Counted from the stretch's first letter, positions 18,124 to 27,765 are shown. The stretch is DNA of 64,000 nt from QHWT01 sp963755695 (GCA_963755695.1 CAVWLB010000001.1:620001-684000), one strand, 5' to 3'. A program made the numbers and translations. Notes: generated by a model from the letters alone, not told the origin.

Positions 18124-19357
18124 GTGGATACGATCGCTGCTCCCTCGGTCGTCAGTCGACCCCCAACCCGCGACACGGCCGTCGCCGCCGTGTCGCGCGT
18201 CACCTCCATCGACGCGTTCCGCGGCTTCGTCATGTTCCTCATGCTTGCCGAGGCCATGCGGCTGTGGACGCTTCACCGCGCGTTTCCGGAGAGCCGGTTC
18301 TGGGCAATCGTCGCGTTCAACACCACGCACGTGCAGTGGCAGGGCTGCTCGCTGCACGACCTGATTCAGCCGGCGTTCTCCTTCCTGGTCGGCGCCGCGA
18401 TGCCGTTTTCCATCGCGCAGCCGCAGCGCCAAAGGACAGACCTTCGGTCGCATGCTCGCGCACGCCGTGTGGCGCAGCGCGCTGCTGATCTTTCTCGGCA
18501 TCTTTCTCCGCTCGCTCGAAAGCACGACCACCTACTGGACATTTGAAGACACGCTGACGCAGATCGGCCTCGGCTACACCTTCCTGTTCTTGCTGGCATT
18601 CGCGCCGCTCCGCAGCCAGGCCGTGGTGTTCACAGTGATTTTGGTCGGCTTCTGGACGGCGTTCGCGCTGTATCCCGCGCCGGGCCCGGCCTTCGACTAC
18701 GCACGCGTCGGCGTTCCGGCCGACTGGCCGCACCTCTACACCGGCTTCCTCTCGCACTTCAACAAGAACTCGAATCTCTCGTGGGCCTTCGACACCTGGT
18801 TCCTGAACCTGTTTCCTCGCGAGAGCCCATTCGTGTTCAACGAGGGCGGATGGTCGACCCTGAGCTTCATTCCCACGCTCGCGACGATGATGCTTGGATT
18901 GTGGTGCGGCGCATGGCTGAAGTCGGCGCGAACGACCGTAGAGAAATTCAAGGGCCTGGTTGCTGCCGGCGTGGCGCTCACACTTGGCGGCCTCATCTTC
19001 CAGTGGCTGCACATCTGCCCGATCGTGAAGCGGATCTGGACCTCGTCGTACACCCTTTATAGCGGCGGCCTCGTCATCCTGATCCTGGCCGCGTTCTATG
19101 CCGCGATCGAGCTGCGGGGCTGGAAGCGCTGGTTCTTCCCGTTGCTCGTCATCGGCGCCAACTCGATTGCCGTCTACGTCATGAGCTGGACGATGGAGCA
19201 TTTCGTGACGGACGCGCTGATGCGACACGTGGGCCTGCCGGCGTTCTCGTGGCTGGGTCCGCCGTTCGTTCCGGTGCTGCGCGGCGCGGCGGTGGTCCTG
19301 GTGTTCTGGCTGATTCTGTACTGGATGTACCGCCGGAAGATCTTCGTGCGTATCTGA
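18124..19357 (+). pseudogene. Membrane acyltransferase, DUF5009/HGSNAT-like, one frameshift
   Basis: About 410 residues in total with roughly ten hydrophobic segments. The N-terminal part has SIDAFRGFVMFLMLAEA, typical of the heparan-alpha-glucosaminide acetyltransferase-like family, and HDLIQPAFSFLVGAAMPFS. The frame shifts between about 18412 and 18432, then continues as KGQTFGRMLAHAVWRSALLIFLG to a normal end (WMYRRKIFVRI). Family members move acyl groups across the membrane onto sugars. The start at GTG 18124 fits the -10-like box before it. The single shift in an otherwise complete gene suggests a sequence error. Confidence 0.85.
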
Positions 19358-19440
19358 CCGCGGATGCGACGTCCAGGACGCGCACCACCCGAAAGGCGCC
19401 GCCAGGCGGCGCCCTTACCATCCCAACATTCGAGGTCACG

Positions 19441-21408
19441 ATGCGTTCTGACCGGACAACATGGTTCGCGCTGGCGGCCGCACTCGCGCTGTGCGCCGCG
19501 CTTCCGATCGCCCAAACCCAGCGTCCGGCGAACGCGCCCGGGCTGCCCAGCGAGACACCCGCGCAGTTCACGCCGGTCACCGACAGCTTCGACTACGTGA
19601 AGCGCGACGTGATGATCCCGATGCGGGACGGGGTCGGGCTCCACACGATCATCCTCGTGCCGAAAGGCGCGCGGCACGCGCCGATCCTGCTGACGCGTAC
19701 GCCATACGAAGCGAAGGCGCTGACCGGTCACGCAAACAGCGCCCACCTCGGACCGATTCTGTCCGGCTACGACAATGCCACCGACGTCATCGTCGAAGGT
19801 GGCTACATCCGCGCCGTCCAGGACGTGCGGGGCAAATACGGGTCGCAGGGGGATTACGTGATGAACCGGCCGCTGCGCGGGCCGCTGAATCCCACCACCG
19901 TCGATCACTCGACCGACACCTACGACACCATCGACTGGCTGGTGAAGAACGTCCCCGAGAGCAACGGCAAGGTTGGCATCCTCGGTATTTCCTACGACGG
20001 GTTCCTGCCGTTGATGGCGCTGGTCAATCCGCATCCGGCGCTCAAGGTTTCCGTCCCGATGAATCCGATGGTCGACGGCTGGATGGGTGACGACTGGTTT
20101 CACAACGGCGCGTTCCGGCAGCAGAACATGCCGTACATCTACGAGCAGGTTGCAACCCGCGCGAACGACGAGAAGTGGTGGACCGATCACTTCGACGACT
20201 ACGACCTCTACATGCAGGCCGGATCGGCAGGCGAGCTCGGCCAGCGTCATGGTCTCGAGCAGATTGGCTTCTGGGACAAGATCGTCAAGCATCCCAGCTA
20301 CGACGCGTTCTGGCGCGAGCAGGCGGTGGACAAGATTCTCGGCGCGCAGCCGCTCAAGGTGCCGGTGATGCTGGTGCACAGCCTGTGGGACCAGGAGGAC
20401 ATCTACGGCGCCCCCGCAGTCTACAAAGCCATCGAACCCAAGGACACGAACAATGACAAGGTCTTCCTGGTCATGGGGCCCTGGCACCACGGTCAGGAGA
20501 TCGACGACGGCAGCAGCCTCGGCGCGCTGAAGTTCGACAGCGACACCGCGCTCTATTTCCGCCGGGAGATTCTGCGGCCGTTTCTCGATCACTATCTGAA
20601 GGATGACGCGCCGAAGATGGACGTGGCGCCGGTCACGGCGTTCGAAACAGGGACCAACATTTGGCGGCGTTTCTCGTCGTGGCCTCCGGCAGAACAGGGC
20701 ACGGCCGGCAAGCCACAGCCCACGCCGCTCTATCTCGACGCCGGTCTGGCCCTGAGCTTCTCCGCGCCGAAGGCAGACGATGCACCGTTCGAGGAATATG
20801 TTTCCGATCCCGCCAAGCCGGTCCCGTATCGCGCCCGTCCCAGCCAGCCGGTTGGTTACGTGCCGCCGTTGACGTGGCCGCAGTGGCTCGTCGACGACCA
20901 GCGTGAAGCATCAGGACGGCCGGATGTCCTGGCGTTTTCGTCAGAAGTGCTGAAGACCCCGGTCAGGATCAGCGGACAGCCGGTCGCGAGCCTGATCGCA
21001 TCGACTAGCGGGACGGATTCGGACTGGGTCGTGAAGCTGATTGACGTGTATCCCGACGAAGTGGCGGGACAACCATCGATGGGCGGATATCAGCTGATGG
21101 TGTCGGCGGACATCTTTCGTGGCCGATATCGCGAGAGCTTCGAGACGGCCAAGCCGATCGCCGCGGAGACGCCGTTGCCGTATCGCTTCGCGCTGCCGAC
21201 GGCCAATCACGTGTTCCTGCCTGGTCATCGAATCATGGTGCAGGTGCAGTCGTCCTGGTTCCCGCTCTATGATCGCAACCCGCAAACGTTCGTCCCGAAT
21301 ATCTTCTGGGCCAAGCCGACTGACTATCGAAAGGCCGTTCAACGGATCTATCACGCGCCGGATCGGGCGAGCTTCATCGAGTTGCCCGTGATCCCGCCCG
21401 CCAAATGA
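19441..21408 (+). CDS. CocE/NonD family hydrolase (X-Pro dipeptidyl-peptidase-like), secreted
   Basis: 655 residues from ATG 19441. Signal peptide about 1-27. An alpha/beta-hydrolase domain follows with DGVGLHT, the VQDVRGKYGSQG oxyanion segment and the nucleophile motif GISYDG (Ser184). LVHSLWDQED holds a likely catalytic Asp and GPWHHGQ the His. The C-terminal jelly-roll domain (about 420-655; PVRISGQPVASL, LPGHRIMVQVQSSWFPLYDRNP) is the hallmark of CocE/XPDH enzymes. They cleave esters, amides or prolyl dipeptides; the substrate here is unknown. It lies in the periplasm or outside the cell. An open frame reaches back to 19249 but the signal peptide marks the start. Confidence 0.94.
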   Translation: MRSDRTTWFALAAALALCAALPIAQTQRPANAPGLPSETPAQFTPVTDSFDYVKRDVMIPMRDGVGLHTIILVPKGARHAPILLTRTPYEAKALTGHANSAHLGPILSGYDNATDVIVEGGYIRAVQDVRGKYGSQGDYVMNRPLRGPLNPTTVDHSTDTYDTIDWLVKNVPESNGKVGILGISYDGFLPLMALVNPHPALKVSVPMNPMVDGWMGDDWFHNGAFRQQNMPYIYEQVATRANDEKWWTDHFDDYDLYMQAGSAGELGQRHGLEQIGFWDKIVKHPSYDAFWREQAVDKILGAQPLKVPVMLVHSLWDQEDIYGAPAVYKAIEPKDTNNDKVFLVMGPWHHGQEIDDGSSLGALKFDSDTALYFRREILRPFLDHYLKDDAPKMDVAPVTAFETGTNIWRRFSSWPPAEQGTAGKPQPTPLYLDAGLALSFSAPKADDAPFEEYVSDPAKPVPYRARPSQPVGYVPPLTWPQWLVDDQREASGRPDVLAFSSEVLKTPVRISGQPVASLIASTSGTDSDWVVKLIDVYPDEVAGQPSMGGYQLMVSADIFRGRYRESFETAKPIAAETPLPYRFALPTANHVFLPGHRIMVQVQSSWFPLYDRNPQTFVPNIFWAKPTDYRKAVQRIYHAPDRASFIELPVIPPAK

Positions 21409-21481
21409 TTCGTGGGCTGATTGCCGCGGTTGGTGCGTGGTCTTTCGCATTTTTCCCGGGCTTCCTGCGGTTATTTTTGCG

Positions 21482-21527
21482 ACGGGATTAAAGATCCCGT
21501 TCAGACCGGATCGATTCCGCGTATAAT
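21482..21527 (+). promoter_or_regulatory. Putative promoter with adjacent 7-bp dyad
   Basis: A perfect TATAAT (21522-21527) lies 55 nt before the M48 start codon; the -35 is weak. An inverted repeat ACGGGAT-TAAAG-ATCCCGT (21482-21500) sits just upstream and might be an operator or the end of the hydrolase transcript. Confidence 0.45.
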
Positions 21528-21582
21528 CTCGCCCTCCCCAGCACAACTTCGAACCCGGGCCCGCAGTCCGCAGGGAACTGGT

Positions 21583-23085
21583 ATGTCCCGAAATACGTGG
21601 TTGGCTGGACGCGCCGTGCTCGCCATCGTGCTGATGGTGAGCTTCTACGTTCTCGCTCTTGCCGTTGCATCCGGACTCCTGTGGCTCGCGTACTTCGACA
21701 TCGTGCGCACGCGCCATCCGGCGGCGCGCCTGGTGGCGTTCTGCATCGCCGGCGCGGCGTCGGTGCTGTGGGCCATCCTCCCGCGCCGAGACCGTTTTGA
21801 ACCGCCGGGCCCGCGGCTGACCCCGGAGGAGCAGCCGGAGCTGTTCTGCCTGATTCACGACGTGGCGAAGGCCACGTCGCAGGCGATGCCCCAGGACGTT
21901 TACCTGTTGAACGACGTCAACGCGTTCGTTACGCAGCGCGGCGGCGTCATGGGCATCGGCGGCCGCCGCGTGATGGGCCTCGGACTGCCGCTGATGCAGG
22001 CACTCACGGTCGACGAGTTGAAGGGCGTGCTCGCCCACGAGTTCGGCCACTATCATGCGGGAGACGTCGCGCTCGGTCCGTGGGTTCACAAGACACGCAT
22101 CGCGATCGGGCGCACCATCGGGCAACTCTCCGATAGCGTGCTACGGTTCATCTTCATTGGCTATGGGACTCTCTTCCTTCGCGTCACGCAAGCCGTGTCG
22201 CGTCGCCAGGAATTCATCGCGGATGAAGTAGCGGCCGGGGTGGTCGGATCGCAGGCAATGACCTCAGGTCTGCGAAAGCTGAACGGCGCCGCGTTTGCGT
22301 ATCACACTTACTGGTACTCCGAGCTGGTGCCAGTAATGCAGGCCGGCTTTCGCCCGCCCGTCTCCGCGGGATTCGGCCGCTACACCTCTCGGCCGGAGAT
22401 GTCGCGGCTGATGGACTCGGTGGTGCGGCAGGAGGAAACAGAAGGGAAGACCGATCCTTACGATACGCACCCGTCGTTGCGAGATCGCGTGGCCGCGCTC
22501 GAGCAGCAGCCCTCCCGTCCAGCGATCGACTCGCGTCCGGCGGCCTCGCTGCTGAGAACTCTGGAGGCATGCGAGCATCGGCTCTTCGACAGCCTTGGCG
22601 CCGAACTGTCGAATCTCAAGCCGCTCGACTGGCGGGCTGTCAGCGACGCCGTCTACGTTCCGATGTGGAAGGAGCGGGTCAAGAAATACGGTAGCCTGCT
22701 GCGCAGCTACACTTGCGCCAACCCTCCCGCCACCGAGGAGGCGCTCCAGAGGATCGGTCGGGAGATCGTACCAGCCGACGCCAGTGACGAGACGCGCGTC
22801 CATGCAGCCTGGCGGTTGATCGTGGCCGCCTTTGCCGTCGTGCTGCTGCCGCTCGGATGGAGAGCCGACACGTACCCTGGCGAGGAGGCGGTACTGCGGC
22901 GAGGGGCGGAGGAGTTTCGTCCGTTCAGCGAGCTTGCCGCTGTCGTTCAGGGGCGGACCACGCTGGCGGCGTGGCGCGAGCGTTCGATCTCGCTCGGAAT
23001 CGACGCGTGTCCGCTTGGAATCGAACCTGCAGTTGCCGAGGCGGTGTTGGTGGCCACTTGCGCGGCGTGTAAGCAAGGTGAATGA
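21583..23085 (+). CDS. M48 family metalloprotease, membrane-bound
   Basis: 500 residues. Two N-terminal hydrophobic helices (about 10-35 and 45-63) anchor it. The zinc motif HEFGH is at residues 152-156 and the third ligand lies in EFIADE (Glu about 210), as in HtpX/Ste24-type proteases. A further hydrophobic stretch near residue 410 (AAWRLIVAAFAVVLLPLGW) may be a third helix. Such enzymes act in membrane-protein quality control. The start ATG 21583 has only a weak GGGA before it. C-terminal 150 residues are not conserved to my eye. Confidence 0.93.
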   Translation: MSRNTWLAGRAVLAIVLMVSFYVLALAVASGLLWLAYFDIVRTRHPAARLVAFCIAGAASVLWAILPRRDRFEPPGPRLTPEEQPELFCLIHDVAKATSQAMPQDVYLLNDVNAFVTQRGGVMGIGGRRVMGLGLPLMQALTVDELKGVLAHEFGHYHAGDVALGPWVHKTRIAIGRTIGQLSDSVLRFIFIGYGTLFLRVTQAVSRRQEFIADEVAAGVVGSQAMTSGLRKLNGAAFAYHTYWYSELVPVMQAGFRPPVSAGFGRYTSRPEMSRLMDSVVRQEETEGKTDPYDTHPSLRDRVAALEQQPSRPAIDSRPAASLLRTLEACEHRLFDSLGAELSNLKPLDWRAVSDAVYVPMWKERVKKYGSLLRSYTCANPPATEEALQRIGREIVPADASDETRVHAAWRLIVAAFAVVLLPLGWRADTYPGEEAVLRRGAEEFRPFSELAAVVQGRTTLAAWRERSISLGIDACPLGIEPAVAEAVLVATCAACKQGE

Positions 23086-23579
23086 AGCCGGTAGATTCTT
23101 ACCCAGACCGCAACTATTCCCGAGTCGACTGTGGCACGGCCGATCGTACGCAAGGGCGCAAGGGGCGCCAAAATGGCTGTGCCGCCAGCGCAGCCGCAAC
23201 TCGAACCCGTGATGTTCTCGGCGTGCTCGGCGCCCTAGGCGCGAGGTACGTCCCGTGGCACGCCACTGCTGTCATGGTGACGGACGATCCCGCGCGGAGC
23301 GCGCCGAGGATGCGGAGCCCCTGCGTGTCGCTTATCGAAGTCGTGCCCCTGAGGTTCCGAGAAATGTAGAGGACGCCAAGGAAGGCTGCGGCGACTGCGT
23401 CAGCGCAGCCCGCTTCTTCAGTGGTCTCTCCGCACGCACGTGGCGTCGCCACGAGATCATTGTCGAATCGGACTGATCTCCGATACATCTTCGCGCCTTT
23501 GCGCCTTTGCGTGAGCGTCCGTGGCAAGCGGACTCTCAAGCGACTTCCGTGGCGTCGACAATCGGCACTCAGCGCCCGT
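23086..23579. other. Gene-free region with inverted arms of a CGCAAAGGCGC-type sequence
   Basis: This 494-nt gap lies between two convergent genes. The left arm (about 23148-23170, ACGCAAGGGCGCAAGGGGCG) and the complement of the right arm (23491-23514, CGCAAAGGCGCAAAGGCGCG) are close copies in opposite orientation. Between them are degenerate pieces such as GCCGAGGATGCGGAG. Open frames here have no family features. It looks like a decayed intergenic repeat island. Confidence 0.5.
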
Positions 23580-24491
23580 TCACCGGTGTTTGATGAATGT
23601 CCCGCTGCGGATTTCCTGGAACGCCTGTTCCAACTCCGCCTCGGTGTTCATCACGATCGGTCCGTACCACGCTACCGGTTCCTCGAGCGGTCTGCCCGAC
23701 ACCAGAAGGAATCGAATCCCCTGATCGCCCGCCTGCACCGTCACCTCGTCGCCGCGATCGAACAGGACGAGCGAGCGATCGCGGGCGTCGTTGTAGACCA
23801 GGTGGTCGTCGGTGCTCGTGCCGGTGTTGTCGGTGAGCACGGGACGGGGAGATGACGCAGCCCTAAACGTCCCGGAGCCAGCGAATACGTACGCGAATGC
23901 ATGACGCGTGACTTCGACGGGAAGTGTCTTGCGGGTGTTGGGTGGGACCGAGATATCGAGGTACTGCGGCTCCGCAGCGATACCATCTACCGGTCCGCGC
24001 CTGCCCCAGAACTGCCCGCACACCACGCGCACGTGCGTTCCATCGTCATCGGTTATCGACGGGATATCGCGCGCCGGGAGGTCCTGATAGCGCGGGGAAG
24101 TCATCTTCAGCGAGGCAGGCAGATTGGCCCACAGCTGAAACCCGTGCATGCGGCCGTGCGCATCCCCCTTGGGCATCTCCTGATGAATGATCCCGCTGCC
24201 GGCGGTCATCCACTGAATGTCGCCAGAGCCGAGCGTGCCCTTGTTTCCGAGGCTGTCGCCATGCTCGACGGTTCCCGACAGCACGTAGGTGATCGTCTCG
24301 ATCCCGCGGTGTGGATGCCAGGGAAAGCCTTTCAGGAAATCCGCTGGCCGGTCGTTGCGGAAGTCGTCGAACAGCAGGAATGGATCGAACTCGCTCGTGT
24401 CCCCGAACCCGAAGCCGCGATGGAGCTTGACGCCCGCGCCCTCTACCGTCAGGGTGGCCTGGATGATCTGCTTGACGGCTCTGATGGACAT
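23580..24491 (-). CDS. Pirin family protein
   Basis: 303 residues with two cupin domains. The first carries the metal-site residues in FPWHPHRGIETITYVLSG, GSGIIHQEMP and a conserved Glu, as in pirins with quercetinase activity. The C-terminal pirin domain spans about 170-290 (LVLFDRGDEVTVQAG, LLVSGRPLEEPVAWYGPIVMNT). Pirins act as redox or metal-dependent regulators or as quercetin dioxygenases. It stands alone on the minus strand, back to back with the LLM oxidoreductase gene. Identity certain; role open. Confidence 0.95.
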   Translation of the reverse strand: MSIRAVKQIIQATLTVEGAGVKLHRGFGFGDTSEFDPFLLFDDFRNDRPADFLKGFPWHPHRGIETITYVLSGTVEHGDSLGNKGTLGSGDIQWMTAGSGIIHQEMPKGDAHGRMHGFQLWANLPASLKMTSPRYQDLPARDIPSITDDDGTHVRVVCGQFWGRRGPVDGIAAEPQYLDISVPPNTRKTLPVEVTRHAFAYVFAGSGTFRAASSPRPVLTDNTGTSTDDHLVYNDARDRSLVLFDRGDEVTVQAGDQGIRFLLVSGRPLEEPVAWYGPIVMNTEAELEQAFQEIRSGTFIKHR

Positions 24492-24576
24492 GTCGCTATG
24501 ACGCCGGCAGGCGAGTTCTCGTTCCCCTCCATATGGGAGTGAGGCCTGGTTTCACCGGCGATCTGGAGAGCCGCCC

Positions 24577-24582
24577 TACAAT
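24577..24582 (+). promoter_or_regulatory. -10-like box TACAAT 6 nt before ATG 24589
   Basis: TACAAT ends 6 nt before the LLM oxidoreductase start codon and no ribosome binding site is present, consistent with transcription starting at or next to the ATG (leaderless mRNA). -35 not evident. Confidence 0.5.
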
Positions 24583-24588
24583 CGGACG

Positions 24589-25578
24589 ATGGTCGCGGTT
24601 TCAGTGCTCGATCTCTCGCCCATCACCCAGGGCAGCAACGCGGCAGTGGCGCTCGAGCACTCGCTCGACCTCGCGCAGCACGCGGAGCGCTGGGGGTTCC
24701 GTCGCTTCTGGCTTGCCGAGCATCACAACATGCCGGGGATTGCGAGCGCGGCGACGGCGGTCGTGATTGCGCACGTCGCGGCCGGGACCCGGACGATCCG
24801 TGTCGGCGCTGGGGGGATCATGCTGCCCAACCACGCGCCATTGATCGTTGCTGAGCAGTTCGGAACCCTCGAGTCGCTGTTCCCGGGCCGAATCGACCTT
24901 GGTCTCGGTCGCGCCCCGGGAACCGATCCGGAGACGGCACGCGCGCTCAGGCGCACGCTCGCCAGCGATCCCGACGCGTTTCCGCACGACGTGCTCGAAC
25001 TGCTCTCGTACTTTCACCCGGACGAGAGTCAGCGGGTGAGAGCGGTGCCGGGCAAGGGATTGAGGGTGCCGATCTACATTCTCGGCTCGAGCCTGTTTGG
25101 CGCCCAGGTGGCAGCGGCGCTCGGGCTGCCGTTTGCTTTTGCCTCGCACTTCGCCGCGATGCAGATGATCCCTGCCGTTGACATCTACCGCGCGCGGTTC
25201 CAGCCGTCAGGACAGCTCGAACGTCCGCATGTGATCCTTGGCGTGAACGTCGTGGCCGCCGATACCGACGACGAGGCGCGGCGACTGGCTTCGTCCGGTC
25301 GTCAGGCCTTCGCGAGCCTGCGCGCCGGGACGCCGATTGCGCTGCCGCCGCCAAGCCCCGAATGGGAAAGGGAGGTCGTTCCCTTCGATCCGGCTCGCAT
25401 CGAGGGTGCCCAGTCGGTGTCCTTCGTTGGTTCGCCGGAGACGATTGCGCGCGACGTGCACGCATTTATCGATCGAATCCGTCCGGACGAGTTAATCGTC
25501 GTGGCTCACATCTACGATCATGGCGCGCGCCTGCGCTCCTACGAGATTGTTGCCGGGACCGTGCGGTCGGCGGGATAA
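24589..25578 (+). CDS. LLM class flavin-dependent oxidoreductase (bacterial luciferase-like)
   Basis: 329 residues. The TIM-barrel start LSPITQGSNAAVALEHSLDLAQHAERWGFRRFWLAEHHNMPG is characteristic of the YhbW/MsnO8 subgroup, and GAGGIMLPNHAPLIVAEQFGTLESLFPGRIDLGLGRAPG follows. It would bind reduced FMN or F420 and oxidise an unknown substrate. The next gene (cyclase) starts 12 nt later, and its possible promoter box overlaps this gene's stop codon, so the two may be co-transcribed. Start codon position is supported by homology and the -10-like box. Confidence 0.94.
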   Translation: MVAVSVLDLSPITQGSNAAVALEHSLDLAQHAERWGFRRFWLAEHHNMPGIASAATAVVIAHVAAGTRTIRVGAGGIMLPNHAPLIVAEQFGTLESLFPGRIDLGLGRAPGTDPETARALRRTLASDPDAFPHDVLELLSYFHPDESQRVRAVPGKGLRVPIYILGSSLFGAQVAAALGLPFAFASHFAAMQMIPAVDIYRARFQPSGQLERPHVILGVNVVAADTDDEARRLASSGRQAFASLRAGTPIALPPPSPEWEREVVPFDPARIEGAQSVSFVGSPETIARDVHAFIDRIRPDELIVVAHIYDHGARLRSYEIVAGTVRSAG

Positions 25579-25590
25579 TCCCCAGCCATC

Positions 25591-26385
25591 ATGAAGACAC
25601 TGACAGCAGTCGCGGTGATCACGATTGCCGGCTTGGCGATGTTCGCCCAGCGACCGGCGGTCGATCTGTCGAAGCAGTCGATGATCGACCTCTCTCATGC
25701 TTATGGCCCGTCAACGGTCTTCTGGCCGACATCGCCGATTCATTTCGAGCTGAAGAAGCTCAATTTCGGGAAGACCGAAGGGGGCTACTTCTACGCGGCG
25801 AACACGTTCTGCATGCCGGAACACGGCGGCACCCATCTCGATGCGCCGCTGCATTTCTCTGAAACCGGACGCCCTGCCGATCAGGTGCCCCTGGAGCAAC
25901 TGATCGCGCCGGCGGTCGTGATCGACGTGACCGCCCGCGCCTCCGCGGACCGCGACTATCGCGCCACGGCGGAGGACGTGCTGCAGTTCGAGAAGACGAA
26001 CGGGACAATCGAACGCGGGACCATCGTGGTGTTGCGGACCGGCTGGAGCCGATACTGGCCCAACGCGAAAGCCTATCTCGGAGACGACACGCCAGGGGAC
26101 GCCTCGAAGCTGTCGTTTCCATCGTACGGGGCGGATGCGGCAAAGCTGCTGGTGGAGCAGCGAAATGTTGCGGCGCTCGGTATCGACACGGCTTCGATCG
26201 ACTACGGGCGCTCGTCGGATTTCCAGGTTCACCGAATCGTCGCGGCGCACAACGTTCCCGGACTCGAGAATCTGACCAATGTGGATCGCCTGCCGGCACG
26301 CGGCGCGTTCGTGATCGCGCTCCCGATGAAGATCGAAGGCGGCTCCGGCGGACCCTTGCGTGCCGTAGCCTTGGTGCCGCGGTGA
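25591..26385 (+). CDS. Secreted cyclase family protein (kynurenine formamidase-like)
   Basis: 264 residues with a signal peptide (about 1-19). The metal motif HGGTHLDAP (about residues 73-81) defines the cyclase/KynB family; LRTGWSRYW and LGIDTASIDYG are further family segments. Family enzymes hydrolyse cyclic or formyl-amide substrates, e.g. N-formylkynurenine or isatin. Export to the periplasm is unusual for KynB, so the true substrate is likely different. A GATAAT box 11 nt upstream overlaps the end of the LLM gene. Confidence 0.92.
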   Translation: MKTLTAVAVITIAGLAMFAQRPAVDLSKQSMIDLSHAYGPSTVFWPTSPIHFELKKLNFGKTEGGYFYAANTFCMPEHGGTHLDAPLHFSETGRPADQVPLEQLIAPAVVIDVTARASADRDYRATAEDVLQFEKTNGTIERGTIVVLRTGWSRYWPNAKAYLGDDTPGDASKLSFPSYGADAAKLLVEQRNVAALGIDTASIDYGRSSDFQVHRIVAAHNVPGLENLTNVDRLPARGAFVIALPMKIEGGSGGPLRAVALVPR

Positions 26386-26400
26386 AATGGCTCACGGCCT

Positions 26401-26482
26401 AGGACTCAGGGCTCAGGCTGACGAATTTGCTTGAGCCTTTGAGCCCTGAGCCCCTTCAGCCGTGAGCCCTGAGGCTTGAGCC
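26401..26482. repeat. Inverted heptamer array at a convergent junction
   Basis: The left part holds GGACTCAGGGCTCAGG, the right part repeats GAGCCCTGAGCC and variants in the opposite sense. It fills the gap between the cyclase (plus) and the PfpI gene (minus) and could fold into a terminator-like structure for both. Confidence 0.7.
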
Positions 26483-26485
26483 TAC

Positions 26486-27076
26486 TTACCTAGTCGTCGA
26501 CGCCAGGTCGCGCTGGCGCGTGGCCTTGTCGTGGCGTCCCTCCGCGAACTCTTCAATCATCTTCTGGTTGAACGCCGGAATGTCGTCCGGCTTGCGCGAC
26601 GTCACGAGCCCGTTGTCGGTCACGCACTCTTGATCGACCCACTGAGCACCGGCATTGCGAAGGTCGGTCTGCAGTGACGGCCAAGACGTCACCTTGCGTC
26701 CGCGTACGCCCCCTGCTTCGATGAGCGTCCACGGTCCGTGGCAGATTGCCGCAATCGGCTTGCCGCTGTCGACGAATGCCTTGACGAATCGCACGGCCGA
26801 CGGATTCATCCGCAGATGATCCGGATTCATCACGCCACCCGGGAGCAGCAACGCGTCGTACTCGTCGGCAGGAGCCTGCTCGAGCTGACGATCGATAGCG
26901 AATTCATCACCCCACTTGGTGTGCTGCCAGCCCTTTACTTTGCCGTTTTGGGGCGACACGATATCCACCTTCGCTCCGGCTGCCTCGAGCGCCTTCTTCG
27001 GCTCGACGAGCTCTGCCTGCTCGAATCCGTTATCGACGAGCGCTGCCACGCGCTTATTGCGCAGTTCGTTTGACAC
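26486..27076 (-). CDS. DJ-1/PfpI family protein (deglycase/protease-like)
   Basis: 196 residues from GTG 27076, chosen because AGGAGG lies 7 nt upstream; an in-frame start at 27124 is less likely. The nucleophile-elbow cysteine is Cys112 in AAICHGPW, and the acidic residue of the first strand (VEPKKALEAAGA) is present, as in YhbO/PfpI. These proteins repair glyoxal adducts or act as general stress hydrolases. It faces the phosphatase gene across a repeat-filled divergent gap. Confidence 0.94.
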   Translation of the reverse strand: MSNELRNKRVAALVDNGFEQAELVEPKKALEAAGAKVDIVSPQNGKVKGWQHTKWGDEFAIDRQLEQAPADEYDALLLPGGVMNPDHLRMNPSAVRFVKAFVDSGKPIAAICHGPWTLIEAGGVRGRKVTSWPSLQTDLRNAGAQWVDQECVTDNGLVTSRKPDDIPAFNQKMIEEFAEGRHDKATRQRDLASTTR

Positions 27077-27127
27077 GAAACGCCTCCTTTCGTATCTGAA
27101 GATCGAGTGCAAGGCATGATCCAATTC

Positions 27128-27238
27128 GGGATCTGGTAATCGTGTGATTTGGTGATCTGGTCATTTCGTGATTTGTCACTTGCTGAGTGACGATACGGCG
27201 ATCAATCACCAATTCACCAATCACCGAATCACCACTTC
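27128..27238. repeat. Inverted array of GGTGATTT / ATCACCAA octamers
   Basis: Left half: degenerate GTGATTTG-GTGATCTG-GTCATTTC repeats. Right half: ATCACCAATTCACCAATCACCGAATCACC. The halves are complementary. It occupies the divergent gap between the PfpI and phosphatase genes, so their promoters must lie in or beside it. Confidence 0.75.
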
Positions 27239-27240
27239 AC

Positions 27241-27765
27241 ATGATTCCGCTGCGCAATTCCTACTGGGTCATCGAAGGCCAGCTTCTCGCCGGTGAGTAT
27301 CCGGCACTGGGCTCTGACGAAGAGCGGCGCGCGCGACTGACGGCGTTGCTGGATGCGGGTATCCGTTCGTTCCTCGATCTGACGGAAATGCACGAGCTCA
27401 CCCCGTACCGCTCGTTGCTGAACGAGAGTGCCAGCGAGCGCCACGTCGACGTGCAGTACCGCCGCATGTCGATCGTGAACCGCGGGATTCCGACCGTCGA
27501 CCACATGCGCTCCGTCCTGCGGCACATTGCCGACGAGATCGAGGCGGACCGTCCAGTCTACGTGCATTGCTGGGGCGGCATCGGCCGCACCGGCACCGTC
27601 GTCGGCTGCTGGTTGATCAATCGAGGCACGTGCGCCGCCGCTGACGCGATTGCGCGGATCGCAGACCTGCGCAGGCAGATGCTTGATCCGCGATCTCCCG
27701 AGACCGAGGAGCAGGTTGATTTCGTCGACGGCTGGGTGCCGCCGAAAATAAATCACGAACGCTAA
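27241..27765 (+). CDS. Dual-specificity/tyrosine protein phosphatase
   Basis: 174 residues. The P-loop HCWGGIGRTG gives the catalytic Cys110 and Arg116 of the CX5R motif. The N-terminal LLAGEYP is typical of bacterial members whose product reading begins by binding a tyrosine-phosphate or lipid-phosphate pocket; a general acid Asp probably lies near FLDLTEM. It should remove phosphate from proteins or possibly small phosphates in the cytoplasm. ATG 27241 has no good ribosome binding site; an in-frame upstream start at 27187 would read through repeat sequence and is unlikely. Confidence 0.92.
   Translation: MIPLRNSYWVIEGQLLAGEYPALGSDEERRARLTALLDAGIRSFLDLTEMHELTPYRSLLNESASERHVDVQYRRMSIVNRGIPTVDHMRSVLRHIADEIEADRPVYVHCWGGIGRTGTVVGCWLINRGTCAAADAIARIADLRRQMLDPRSPETEEQVDFVDGWVPPKINHER

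Noticed and set aside
19174..20592. 472-codon open frame on the minus strand
   Set aside because: Antisense to the CocE-type hydrolase and acyltransferase genes; shadow.
23421..23855. 144-codon open frame across the gene-free region into the pirin gene
   Set aside because: Half of it is antisense to pirin and the other half is repeat sequence.
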